A stretch of 64,000 bases of DNA, from positions 248,001 through 312,000 of the forward strand of contig CAWJEW010000003.1 in NCBI GenBank assembly GCA_963842065.1, written 5' to 3'. Positions 26,239 through 35,083 of this stretch are shown here, piece after piece. The position numbers and the translations under genes are program-made. Each line of letters opens with the position of its first letter. The first letter of the stretch is position 1. Below the pieces are notes generated by a model, which saw only the letters and a list, made by a program, of their open reading frames with translations, was not told the DNA's origin and made no database searches. Origin of the DNA: CAITWD01 sp963842065 (GTDB lineage Bacteria; Actinomycetota; Thermoleophilia; Miltoncostaeales; Miltoncostaeaceae).

Positions 26239-26751
26239 GTGAAAACTCGGAGATTTTTTGCATTTCCTGATCCGGTCAATGAGATCTCGGCGCGCGCAGT
26301 CGCTGCCGGGGTCGTGGGCCTCTGTTTGATTGCGATTCTCAGCGGTCAGGCGTGGCTGACATTGATCATCGCCTACGGGTTCCTGGCCCGCGTCGCGACG
26401 GGGCCGACGCTGAGCCCGCTCGGCCAGTTCGTGACGCGGGTCGTCACGCCGCGGCTGGGGCTTGCACCGCGGTATGTGCCCGGGCCGCCGAAGCGGTTCG
26501 CGCAGGGGATCGGCGCGGTCCTGTCCGTGACGGCCGCCGTGCTGGCGGTCGGGTTTGGGACGCAGCTTGCCGCCGATGTCGCGCTGGCCGCCATCGCGTT
26601 CGCCGCGACGCTCGAGTCGGTGTTCGGGTTGTGCCTTGGCTGCACGATCTTCGCTGGCCTGATGCGCATCGGGCTGATCCCGGAGCGCGTGTGCGTCGCA
26701 TGTGCAAACGCCCGCTTCGAGCGCCCCGTCGGCAGCGAAGGGGCGTCCTAG
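26239..26751 (+). CDS. DUF4395 membrane protein
   Basis: A 170 aa membrane protein. FPDPVNEISARAVAAGVV starts the family domain, and membrane helices lie near 20-52 and 85-112. The hallmark LCLGCTIFAGLMRIGLIPE, followed by VCVACAN, gives four cysteines (two CxxC) near the end. Members often accompany thiosulfate-sulfurtransferase or thioredoxin genes, which hints at a redox or sulfur role, but none is proven. Confidence 0.85.
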   Translation: MKTRRFFAFPDPVNEISARAVAAGVVGLCLIAILSGQAWLTLIIAYGFLARVATGPTLSPLGQFVTRVVTPRLGLAPRYVPGPPKRFAQGIGAVLSVTAAVLAVGFGTQLAADVALAAIAFAATLESVFGLCLGCTIFAGLMRIGLIPERVCVACANARFERPVGSEGAS

Positions 26752-27152
26752 CCTGTCGCGGTGCGGGAGGGACGGTCCGCGTGCCGATGGGGCTGGTTTG
26801 GGCGGCAAGGGACCAGTGCCAGCGCAGATTCTTGCTCTCGCAGAACCCACATGTGGGCGATGAGGCGCTGCGTGCCACGGTCCGGACGCTGGGCAAGCTC
26901 GTTGAGATCCGCGGTGTCGTCGCGGCCTGGCCGTTGTCCGCCGCGCGCGCCGGGGTCACCGACGACCACGCGCGCAGGATCGCTGGGGCGAAACGGGTCA
27001 CGGGTCCGAACGTGTCGCCGCACCCGTTCGCGACCGGCACGGCACCGATCGTCTGGGCCGGTGGCCCCATGCCCGGCGGGGGCCCACCGCCGGTGGCCGT
27101 GGCCGCCGGGAGCGCCGATCGGGGCGCGATGGCGCGCGCGGCAGAGCGGGTG
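26752..27152. other. No gene recognised
   Basis: About 400 GC-rich bases lie between the DUF4395 gene and a UspA gene. Several frames are open on both strands because of base composition. None gives a recognisable domain or a convincing start, and a heavily frame-broken gene cannot be excluded. Confidence 0.4.
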
Positions 27153-27588
27153 CTACGCGGCCCGCATCTCCGGCGGGATGAGCATGACCGGGCAGGTCGC
27201 GTGATAGGCGAGATATCCGGCGAAGCTGCCGACGGTCATTCGGCGAAACGCGCCCTGGTGGCTCGCCGCCACGATGAGATCGACCTGCTCTTGCTCGGCC
27301 CAGCGGATTGCGGCCGCCGGCGGGAAGTTGGAGAAGCTGTCGATCATGACCACGTTGCTCTGCGGCGTCTGCTCGCCGAGTGTGATCAGCCAGTCCGGCG
27401 TCTCGGGCGGCGCCGTGGACTTGGGGCGGGTAATAGACGCCGAAGTACACCGCAGGGGGCACGATGTGGACGATGTCCAGCTGCTGCGCCCCGAGCTGGT
27501 CGCGAAGCCGGACGGCATGCTCGAGTGCGAGCTTGGAAGCCTCGCTGCCGTCGACGCAACATGCGATGTGGGTAACACGCTCGCCCAT
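27153..27588 (-). CDS. Universal stress protein (UspA family), frameshifted
   Basis: The N-terminal frame from 27588 has VTHIACCVDGSEASKLALEHA and LDIVHIVPPAVYFGVYYPP. One base later is out of phase at the GGGG at 27423-27426. The C-terminal frame gives TPDWLITLGEQ, VDLIVAASHQGAFRRMTVG and YLAYHATCPVMLIP, ending at 27153. Deleting one base of that run restores a normal Usp of about 145 aa. The ATP-binding G-2x-G-9x-G(S/T) motif is only loosely kept (GAFRRMTVGS), so nucleotide binding is uncertain. Confidence 0.85.
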
Positions 27589-27765
27589 CGTGAGCCTCCT
27601 TTGCGTGTGATCTCGACGACGCCGGGGTCAGTCTGCGCGTCTGGACCATCCACCGTGAGGTTCTCGCAATTTTGGGCTGACGTCATCGGGGAACCCCGCG
27701 GAGGCCCGTGCGGGCAATTGCGGAGCTCCCCATGAGCGCATGCCACCGGCGCCGGCGGGCACCGC

Positions 27766-28476
27766 TCAGTAGTTGAGCCGGTCGGCGCGCGGGCGTCGTT
27801 GGAACACGGTCCAGATCACGACGACGACGCGATCTTGAGGCCCAAATCGAAGATCAGGAACCAGGTCGCGATCACCCACCCGGGCGCGCCGGTGGCCCAG
27901 AAGACACCGGTCAGGGCGCTCGACAGGATGAACAGGATGACCGCGGCCGCGAGGATCACCCAATCCCGGGAGGGATGCGGCTCACGCGCCGGCGCGCGAG
28001 GATCGACCGGCTCGTCGGCGACCACATGCGCTTCATCGTGATGCGCTATCGACCTCGACATGGGTGATCGGCACCCCGAAGCGCTCTCTGGCCTGGCTGA
28101 CCAAGCCGTGCTCGAGCCAGGTGAGGTCGGTCGACGGAGGCGTCGCGATAATGATCTCGTCCGGGTGGAACGTCCGGACCGCATCGTCGGTGGCCGCCAG
28201 GGGATCGGCGTCGCCAAGGGCTCCCCGTACGGAAATCCCCGCGGCTTCGCAGCGCTCGACCGAGGCTGCCAGGCGCCGCTGCGCCGCTTTCATGCCGGCG
28301 TCTTCGTCCGACACCCAGTAGTGCAGACGCGTACTCAGCGCCGGGGCGACGATGAGCACTTCGGTGTCGGTCTCGTCGGTGCGCTCGCGGATTTCACGGA
28401 ACAGGTCGGCGCCCGCGCAGCTCGTGTCGGCCACAACGAGCAGCCGGTTTCGCGTCGTTGGTCGGGCAGATGTCAT
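27766..28476 (-). CDS. UspA-like protein fused to a two-helix membrane tail, two frame breaks
   Basis: The first frame (28476 to 28033) is a Usp-like domain: RLLVVADTSCAGADLFREIR, EVLIVAPALSTRLHYWV, PDEIIIATPPSTDLTW, VPITHVEVD. Just before its stop another frame continues HHDEAHVVADEPVDPR, which aligns with NDDAHVV at the same place in the paralogue at 28550-29128. It then has two membrane helices (DWVILAAAVILFILSSALTG; GWVIATWFLIFDLGLKI). A third frame adds VVVVIWTVFQRRPRADRLNY to 27766. Joined, this is one protein of about 235 aa: a cytosolic Usp-like domain with a C-terminal membrane anchor. Breaks lie near 28045 and 27830. Confidence 0.65.
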
Positions 28477-28549
28477 CGGGACCCCCCTTCACGCGCGGCA
28501 CGAATTGCGCCGTTCATCTTCAGGGTAGGCGCGGCGCGCGGCGACGCCA

Positions 28550-29128
28550 TCAGGGGGCACCCGGGGGCGTGCTGCCAACCGTGCGCGGGCACGCCGGGCC
28601 CCGGCGCGACCGGGGCCCCGGCGGCGGAAGTGTCAGGCTGCCGGCCGCCCGCCCGAGCTGCGGGGCGCAGCTCACGACGTGGGCGTCGTCGTTCGACACA
28701 TCGACTTCGACGTGCGTGATGGGTACCGAGTACCGTCGGCGCGCTTGGGCGACGACGTCGCGCTCAAGCCAGTTGGACCGTCCTGGCGGATGGGTCGCGA
28801 TGATGATCTCGTCGGGATGGAAGACGCGCATCGCGTCATCGATCGCCTGGAGCGGATGGGAGTCACCGAGCTGGCCGCGGGCCGGGATCCCGGCTGCGGC
28901 GCAGTGCTCAAGGGACTCGGCGAGCCGTCGCTGGGCGCCGGCGACGCCGCCGCTGAAGTCCATCATCCAGTAGTGCAGGCGCGATGTGAGCGCCGGTGCG
29001 ACGATGAGCACCTCGGTGTCGGTCTCGTCGGCCCGTTCGTGGATCTCACGGAAGAGCTCCGCGCCCGTGAGCGTCGCGTTGGAGACCACCAGAAGCCGCC
29101 GGTGCGGTTGACGCGGGGTGGCAGGCAT
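28550..29128 (-). CDS. UspA-like protein
   Basis: A 192 aa paralogue of the neighbouring Usp-like gene: RLLVVSNATLTGAELFREIH, EVLIVAPALTSRLHYWM, PDEIIIATHPPGRSNWLERD and VPITHVEVDVSNDDAHVV. The tail after about residue 150 is Pro/Arg-rich, without the membrane helices of the paralogue. AAAGGA precedes the ATG at 29128. The two genes run in tandem, 74 bases apart, and probably arose by duplication. Confidence 0.75.
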   Translation of the reverse strand: MPATPRQPHRRLLVVSNATLTGAELFREIHERADETDTEVLIVAPALTSRLHYWMMDFSGGVAGAQRRLAESLEHCAAAGIPARGQLGDSHPLQAIDDAMRVFHPDEIIIATHPPGRSNWLERDVVAQARRRYSVPITHVEVDVSNDDAHVVSCAPQLGRAAGSLTLPPPGPRSRRGPACPRTVGSTPPGAP

Positions 29129-29249
29129 GGCGTGTCCTTTGTCGGGCGAACTTCCGTGCGTGGGATGCACCCATCTATGCACCGGGCCGCCGGCGCGACC
29201 ATCGGGGTACTCCCTGATTGGCGCGCCACCGACGCACAGCCCGGGTCCG

Positions 29250-30399
29250 TCAGCGCGCGCTGTCGCCCAATAGCGCACGGGCGATCACGAGGCGCTGGAT
29301 CTGGCTGGTGCCCTCGTAGATCTCGGTGATCTTCGCGTCGCGGTAGTAGCGCTCGGCCGGGAACTCCGCCGAATAGCCGTAGCCGCCCAGTGTCTGCACG
29401 GCCACGTCGGCGGCCTCCACCGCCACGGCGCTCGCGAACAGCTTGGCCTTCGCGCCGGCGAGGCCGTGGGGTTCACCGGCGTCGCGCAGCGCCGCGGCGT
29501 GCAGCGTCAGCAGGCGGGCGGCATCGAGTTTGGCGGCCACGTCGGCAAGCGGGAACTGGATGCCCTGGAAGCGGCCGATCGGCCCCCCGAAGGCGACGCG
29601 CGCCCCGGCGTACCCGACCGCGAGATCCAGCGCGGCCTGGGCGATGCCGCATGCCTGCGCGGCAATCGTGATGCGTCCCCCGTCGAGGGTCGCCAGGGCG
29701 AGCTTGAGGCCTTCGCCCGGGTTGCCGAGCATGTGATCGGCGGGCACCCGCAGCCCGTCGAAGCTGAGCTCGACCGTTGACGAGGTGTGCAGCCCCATCT
29801 TGGGAATCTCGCGGCCGACCTCGAACCCCGGGCCACGCTCGGCCAGAAATGCGCTGACGCCCTTGGCACCCGGGCCGCCGGTTCGGGCGAACACGACATA
29901 GAGCTCCGCGAAGCCGCCGTTGGTGATCCACTGCTTGGCGCCCGAGATCGACCAGCCCCCGTCGCGCTCGGTCGCGCTCGTGCGCAGCGCGGCGGTATCC
30001 GAGCCGACATCCGGCTCGGTGAGCGCGTACGCGCCGAAGATCTCGCCGGTTGCAAGGCGCGGGAGCCATTCCGACTGCTGCGCAGGCGTGCCCGGCGCGC
30101 AGCAGCGGGGACGCGACGAGCCCGTTCTGGACGGCGACCGCCGTCGAGGTCCCCGCATCGGCTCGGGCGATTTCCTCGACCACCAGCGCCAGCGAGGTTG
30201 CGTCGAGGCCCGCCCCGCCCAGTTCCTCTGGGACGATGACCGACAGCAGGCCGAGTGCGCCCATCCTGCGGATGACCTCGAGCGGCACCGTGTGCGCCTG
30301 GTTCCAGGCGGCGGCGTGCGGTGCGATTTCGGCTTGGGCGAACTCGTGCGCGAGGGCTTGGACCTCGCGGTGTGTTTCGGTCAGGAGTGTTGCGGACAT
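29250..30399 (-). CDS. Acyl-CoA dehydrogenase, frameshifted
   Basis: The N-terminal frame (from 30399) has the helical domain (EVQALAHEFAQAEIAPHA, GLLSVIVPEELGGAGLDATS). One extra base in CCC at 30091-30093 breaks the frame. The rest continues AQQSEWLPRLATGEIFGAYA, LTEPDVGSDTAALRT and QWITNGG (FAD contacts). It ends with QTLGGYGYSAEFPAERYYRD and IYEGTSQIQRLVIAR, with the catalytic Glu in IYEGT. The joined length of about 383 aa is normal. It oxidises acyl-CoA thioesters and passes electrons to ETF; chain length is unknown. Its start overlaps the end of the beta-propeller gene. Confidence 0.9.
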
Positions 30400-31430
30400 C
30401 AGGTTCCCCCGTCTCGGTAGATCAGTCGGCCGCCCCGAATGCCGAGTTCGGTGACGGTGTCGCCGGGTTCCAGCGTGCCCGTATTGGCGACCCAGACGTG
30501 GGCGCCGTCAGAGGCGATGCCGGTGGGGCCGTCGCCGACGGCGATGGTCTCGAGAATCCTCCCGTTGCCCGGGTCGAGCTCGGCGACGCGCCCGAACGAG
30601 GCGTCCGTCACCCACAGGTGGGTGCCGTCGGACGCGACCCCGCTCAGATCCGGCGCCACCTCGGTCGTGTAGAGCCGGTGTCCGTTGATTGCGTTGATCG
30701 CGGTGATCAGACCCTCGGCGGTCACGACGTAGACGCGCCGTCCGTCGGACGTGATCGCGATCGGATAGAGCCCGGTACCGATCGTCCGCACGACCCGCCC
30801 CGTGCGCTCGTCGATCTCTGTGACCGAGTGGCCCGCGTACGGACCCGTTCCGACGCTCGCCGCCCAGACATGGCGGTTGTCGGCGGTGATGGCATACGCC
30901 CCGGGGCCGGTGCGGACGTTGCGCACAAACTGGCCGGTTGCGATATCGATCTCGGTGATTCCGCGCGGACCGCCTCCGGTCCCGCCGTGCGTGATCCACA
31001 GGTGCGTGCCGTCCGAGGCGACCTGCGAGGCGGGCACACCCGTGTAGAAGGACCGCGTGATGCGGCCGATGCGCGTGTCGATGCCGCTGACGTATCCCGC
31101 GATGCTAGTCACCCAGGCGTAGCGCCCGTCCGAGTCGATGCTCAGCGGCGCGAGCCCGACCTCGATGGCGCGCGCGACGCGCCCCGAGCGCGCGTCGATC
31201 TCGGTCACCCCGGCTTGCGATCCATCACCAACGGTCACGACCCACACGTGCGTGCCATCGTCGGCGACTGCGACGGGCCCGGCGGCGATGTGCAATGTGC
31301 GAATGACGCGGACGTTCGACGATGCGCTGGAGATCGCCGGCAGCAACGCTGCGGCGACGACCGCACCCGCCACAAGGCGCGTGATCCTGCGGCGGAAGGG
31401 GCGTCGTGCGAAGGCCCGAGCGAAGTCCAT
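30399..31430 (-). CDS. Secreted beta-propeller protein (YncE/virginiamycin-B-lyase-like)
   Basis: A 343 aa protein with a signal peptide (LVAGAVVAAALLPAISSASS). About six to seven repeats of about 42 residues follow, with the recurring pattern SDGTHLWVT...VTEIDxxTGRVVR, each a propeller blade. Such proteins bind or sense wall or extracellular ligands, and no catalytic residues can be assigned. ATG at 31430 was chosen because AAAGGAT lies at normal spacing. The upstream ATG at 31457 is also open. Confidence 0.75.
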   Translation of the reverse strand: MDFARAFARRPFRRRITRLVAGAVVAAALLPAISSASSNVRVIRTLHIAAGPVAVADDGTHVWVVTVGDGSQAGVTEIDARSGRVARAIEVGLAPLSIDSDGRYAWVTSIAGYVSGIDTRIGRITRSFYTGVPASQVASDGTHLWITHGGTGGGPRGITEIDIATGQFVRNVRTGPGAYAITADNRHVWAASVGTGPYAGHSVTEIDERTGRVVRTIGTGLYPIAITSDGRRVYVVTAEGLITAINAINGHRLYTTEVAPDLSGVASDGTHLWVTDASFGRVAELDPGNGRILETIAVGDGPTGIASDGAHVWVANTGTLEPGDTVTELGIRGGRLIYRDGGT

Positions 31431-31635
31431 GCAACATCCTTTGCGTGCGTGCCGCATCTGCGGTGCCGGGACTACTTTGACGCGCCGATCCTGGAAGGAC
31501 GAGATCCCGCGACGGTTCGGCGATCCACGTGCATGCGAACTCTACTCGGTCGGGCCGCCGGCATCGCTGGCCCGACGGCGCGGGTCGCCCGGCCCGCTGG
31601 CCGCCCGGATGCCGTGGCGGCCAGCGGGATGCGCC

Positions 31636-31995
31636 CTACTGCTGGACCTTGACGACGATGCCCTTGGACGGGTCGAAGAACGTCGTGTTCGCAGCGCTCC
31701 AACCTCCGAAGAGCGTGATCGTGAAGAGCTTCTGCGGCTGCGGGAACCTCGAGGCGAACGCCGTGGCGACGCATGGCACGACCGGCCGGAACCCGTGCTG
31801 GGCGAAGACGGTCTGTGCCGGGGGGTGTCCACAGGTAGTTCAGGAAGTTCGCGGCCTCGGTCGGGTCGTGCGAGTTCGTGGTCACCGCGGCCGGCGTTTG
31901 GATCAGGATCGTCTGCGGCGGGATGACATAGGAGACCTGCAGCCCGTGCTGTTGGGCGAAGATGGCCTCGCTCTCGTCGTCGAGCAGCATGGGAT
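31636..31995 (-). pseudogene. Sulfate-binding protein (Sbp/CysP), C-terminal fragment
   Basis: Only the last third is present. SEAIFAQQHGLQVSYVIPPQ and TILIQTPAAVTT are in one frame. One extra C in a C6 run near 31830 breaks it. The other frame continues AQTVFAQHGFRPVVPCVATA, PQPQKLFTITLFGGW and NTTFFDPSKGIVVKVQQ to TAG 31636-31638. This matches the end of periplasmic-type sulfate/thiosulfate-binding proteins. Homology stops near 32000 with no start, signal peptide or lipobox. A cysA fragment begins on the opposite strand about 100 bases away. Confidence 0.75.
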
Positions 31996-32097
31996 CGGAC
32001 ACACGCGCAGAAATGGGTGCGGGACGTCGGTGTGGTTGCACGGATCGCGCAGCGAGCGCATGCAGCAAAGGAGCCGACGTCATGGTGACCCGCGTCG

Positions 32098-32508
32098 TTG
32101 AGCCGCCCGCGGGGGCGACGCGGCGGGTGCGGGTCGCCGATCGGATCGCCGTGATGGACCACGCGCGGATCCGCCAGGTCGGCGCGCTTCGCGAGCTCCA
32201 CGAGGATCCTGGCAACCCGTTCGTGATGGAGTTCTTTGGGACGGTCAACCGCGTGGGGAACGCGTTCATGCGGCCGCACGATCTCAAGCTGCACCGCTCG
32301 CCGAACGGCACGACCCAGACCGCGACCATCGAGCGGCTCGTCCATCTCAGGGTTCGTTGTACGCGCCGATCTCGTGCAGGACGACGGGCAGGCCCTCACG
32401 GCGCAGCTCACCGCCGACGAGGTCGAGCACCTCGGCCTCGAGGTCGGTGAGAGCGTGTTCGTCGCGGCCCGCTGGGAGCGGGTCTTCCTCGAAGGCGAGG
32501 GCATCTAG
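32098..32508 (+). pseudogene. Sulfate ABC ATPase CysA, C-terminal fragment
   Basis: The fragment starts after the catalytic motifs: VADRIAVMDHARIRQVGALR, ELHEDPGNPFVMEFFG and NAFMRPHDLKLHRSPNGTTQ. One base is out of phase near 32345, then FVVRADLVQDDGQALTAQLT and LEVGESVFVAARWERVFLEG follow to TAG at 32506-32508 (TOBE region). Walker A, the signature and Walker B are all missing. With the sulfate-binding fragment on the other strand, it looks like a rearranged remnant of a sulfate-transport operon. Confidence 0.75.
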
Positions 32509-32734
32509 TCCAGCGCACGCCGCGGTTGCGGCCGCCGGACTGCGGTCCGGCGCGGCGTCGTCGCCCGTCGGGCGGCTGGTGATCCGGCGGCTCGGCGCGC
32601 TGTTGCCGGTCGCGCCTGGAGCTACGATGAAGACGTGGACCCGGTGGGAGGGTGACAATCGATGTCTGACGACTGAGCGCCACACCGGCACGGGAATCCC
32701 CGTAGCGGCGAGATCGACAATGAAAGGCGGATAT

Positions 32735-33220
32735 ATGCGACACGGACGACGGCTCGCGTGGGCGGCGCCACTGATCGGCGCGGCCCTTCTGACCACGGCG
32801 GCCTGCGGATCGAGTTCATCGAGTAGCTCCACCAAGTCCACGAGCACCGTGAGCACGACGGGTTCGCAGGCAACCGCCAACGCGCAGCTGTGCTCGGCCG
32901 TCTCCCAGCTCAACTCGGCGATCTCCGGCATGAAGAATCTGACGACGAATACCTCGCTGACGCAGTTCGCAACCGACACCGGCAACGTCGCGACGGCGTG
33001 GGGCGCGCTCGAGTCCGCCGCCAAGAGCGCCAAGGGCATCGACACCACCCAGCTCGGGAACGCGGTGAACACCTTCGAGTCGACGATGACCTCGCTACCG
33101 GCCAAACGCCTGTCGTTCAGTCAGGACATCGCCGCGGCCAAGACGGCGATTCAGCCGGTCGAGCAGTCGGCGAAGAACATCGCGCCGAACTGCAGCTCGA
33201 CCTCGACCACCGGCTCGTAG
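32735..33220 (+). CDS. Putative lipoprotein, helical
   Basis: A 161 aa secreted lipoprotein. The signal peptide has a lipobox (LLTTAACG) and a Ser/Thr-rich linker. A helical domain follows (SAVSQLNSAISGMKNL, FATDTGNVATAWGALESAAK, FSQDIAAAKTAIQPVEQSAK) with a Cys early and one near the end (NAQLC, APNC). The start at 32735 follows AAAGGCGG. The fold resembles other small actinobacterial helical lipoproteins, and the function is unknown. Confidence 0.75.
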   Translation: MRHGRRLAWAAPLIGAALLTTAACGSSSSSSSTKSTSTVSTTGSQATANAQLCSAVSQLNSAISGMKNLTTNTSLTQFATDTGNVATAWGALESAAKSAKGIDTTQLGNAVNTFESTMTSLPAKRLSFSQDIAAAKTAIQPVEQSAKNIAPNCSSTSTTGS

Positions 33221-33376
33221 GGCCTGCCGCAGCGCGTGGCGCCGCGGTCGGCGACCGCGGCGCCTGCTGGCCGGTCTGTGCTGCGCGACCGCGGCGCAGA
33301 GATACAAGAATCCTTGTCATTTTCGACCGAATACCGCCACGCGAAGGGTTGCGGTCGGTCGCGAGGTCGCTAAACT

Positions 33377-33400
33377 CCATAAATCCAATAAGTTTTATGG
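33377..33400. promoter_or_regulatory. AT-rich palindrome upstream of the amidohydrolase/CDO operon
   Basis: CCATAAA and TTTATGG are 7-bp arms around a 10-base AT-rich spacer, and a nested pair AAATCC/GGATTT overlaps. The site is 34 bases before the operon's GTG and stands out in an otherwise very GC-rich region. It is probably an operator, and it may overlap the promoter. The regulator is unknown. Confidence 0.55.
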
Positions 33401-33434
33401 ATTTCGGGGATTCCGCACCGCGGGAGGAGCCTGT

Positions 33435-34424
33435 GTGATCGACCTCGCACCATCGCTGGACCGCCCGCACGCCGGGACCGGTCAGGGTGCGCGCGCGGTC
33501 CGCCCCGCCCCGCTGGCGACTGACGTCCACCAGCACCTGTGGCCCGAGGGCCTTCTGGGCGCCCTGGCAGCGCGCCGCGCCGCGCCGCGCCTAGCCCGCG
33601 CCGGGACCGGATGGGAGCTGCACGCGGACGGGGAACCGGTCTGCGCCGTCGACCCGGCGCGGCATGACCCGGTGCGACGGGCCGAATACGCACGGCGGGA
33701 CGGGCTGGAGCGGATCATCATCGCGCCGTCTTGCCCAATCGGCGTCGAGACGTTGCCCGCGCGCGAGGCGGAGCCGCTCCTTGCGGCCTATCACGTAGGG
33801 GTCGCCGAACTCGGTGAGCCGTTTCGGGCATGGGCGGCGACCAGCCTGGACGCCCCCGACGTTGCGCTGCTCGCGGCGCATCTCGACGCGGGATTCGTCG
33901 GGCTGTGCATCCCGGCGGCGGCGCTGTGCGCACCCGCCGAGATCGGACGACTCGCACCGCTGCTCGAGGTCCTGGATGCGCGCTCGGCGCCCCTGCTGAT
34001 CCACCCTGGTCCGGCGCCGTGGGTCCCCGGGCCGCCCGTGCCGGCCCATGCGCCGGGATGGTGGGCGGCGCTGACGACATACGTCGCCCAGATGCAGCAG
34101 GCCTGGTTCGTGGTGCACCGGTTCGTCCGGCCCGACTTCCCCGCGCTCCGGATCTGCTTTGCCATGCTGGCAGGTCTCGCGCCGCTGCAGTCCGACCGGC
34201 TGCGCAGCCGTGGCGCGCAGCCCCTTGGGAGCGATGACGCCACATTCCTGGAGACGTCGTCCTATGGGCCGGACCTCGCGGCGGCCATCGCGGCGGTCGT
34301 CGGCGACCGCGCGATCGTCTTCGGATCCGATCGACCTGTTGTAGACACCGCGCCAGCACCCGCGAGCGCCACGATCGCTCGGGCGAACGCTTCGCGCTTG
34401 ATTGACACGGAGGTAGGGGAGTGA
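33435..34424 (+). CDS. Amidohydrolase-family (TIM-barrel) protein
   Basis: A 329 aa protein. The N-terminal metal motif is DVHQHLWPEG (HxH, residues 32 and 34). LLIHPGPAPW and the later WFVVHRFVRPDFPALRICFA fit the middle His residues, and VFGSDRPVVDT gives the final Asp, as in Amidohydro_2 decarboxylases and hydrolases. GTG at 33435 follows GGGAGGAG. It overlaps the cysteine dioxygenase gene by four bases, so the two are co-translated and may act on the same sulfur compound; that link is inference. Confidence 0.8.
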   Translation: MIDLAPSLDRPHAGTGQGARAVRPAPLATDVHQHLWPEGLLGALAARRAAPRLARAGTGWELHADGEPVCAVDPARHDPVRRAEYARRDGLERIIIAPSCPIGVETLPAREAEPLLAAYHVGVAELGEPFRAWAATSLDAPDVALLAAHLDAGFVGLCIPAAALCAPAEIGRLAPLLEVLDARSAPLLIHPGPAPWVPGPPVPAHAPGWWAALTTYVAQMQQAWFVVHRFVRPDFPALRICFAMLAGLAPLQSDRLRSRGAQPLGSDDATFLETSSYGPDLAAAIAAVVGDRAIVFGSDRPVVDTAPAPASATIARANASRLIDTEVGE

Positions 34425-34903
34425 GCACCGCGACCGCGATTCGTGCGCTGTCGGTCCAGGAACTCGAGGGCCTGGTGACCGAACTGGCCAGCGACCAGGC
34501 AACCTGGGCGCCGCACGTCCGGCATGATCCGCAGCAGCGCGGCGTGTCGCTGCTCAAGCGCGACGACCAGGTGGAGGTCTGGGTATTGAGCTGGCTGCCC
34601 GGACAGGACACCGGGTACCACGACCACGGCGGGTCGGCCGCGGCGATCCGCGTCACCCAGGGCGAGATCTTCGAGGAGCGCCTCACGCTGGCGGGGCCGC
34701 CGACGGGCCACACGCTCGGCGCGGGCGCCATCGGTGTGGTGCCTGCGCTGCATATCCACCGCGTGTGCCACGCGGGGTCGGTGCCATCGGTCTCGATTCA
34801 TGCATACTCGCCCCCGCTCGGGGATGTTGGCGTCTACAGCGCGGATACCAACGGGCTGATCGAGCGACGCATCCAGCCGGGAGATCACGAACTCTCGCCG
34901 TGA
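34421..34903 (+). CDS. Cysteine dioxygenase family protein
   Basis: A 160 aa cupin. The iron-binding motif GYHDHGGS (His67, His69), an acidic residue in TQGEIFEE, and a C-terminal His in HIHRVCHAG match thiol dioxygenases, which oxidise cysteine or related thiols to sulfinates. The Cys-Tyr cross-link of animal CDO cannot be confirmed. The substrate could be cysteine or 3-mercaptopropionate. The GTG start overlaps the upstream stop (GTGA). Confidence 0.85.
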   Translation: MSTATAIRALSVQELEGLVTELASDQATWAPHVRHDPQQRGVSLLKRDDQVEVWVLSWLPGQDTGYHDHGGSAAAIRVTQGEIFEERLTLAGPPTGHTLGAGAIGVVPALHIHRVCHAGSVPSVSIHAYSPPLGDVGVYSADTNGLIERRIQPGDHELSP

Positions 34904-35083
34904 ATCGCCTCGTGGGCGACCCCGCGACCCGGCGCGCAGGTGCGCCGGCCGTGGCCGCGGGGTCGCCGCAGCGTCGGGTAGGACGGTCGGGCCCCGACGG
35001 TCCCAGCGTCTCCGGGTGCCCCGTCGTACGTCCGCAGCTCGGTCCCGTGCGTGCACTCCCCGGGACGCCCTAGTCTTCCGCCG

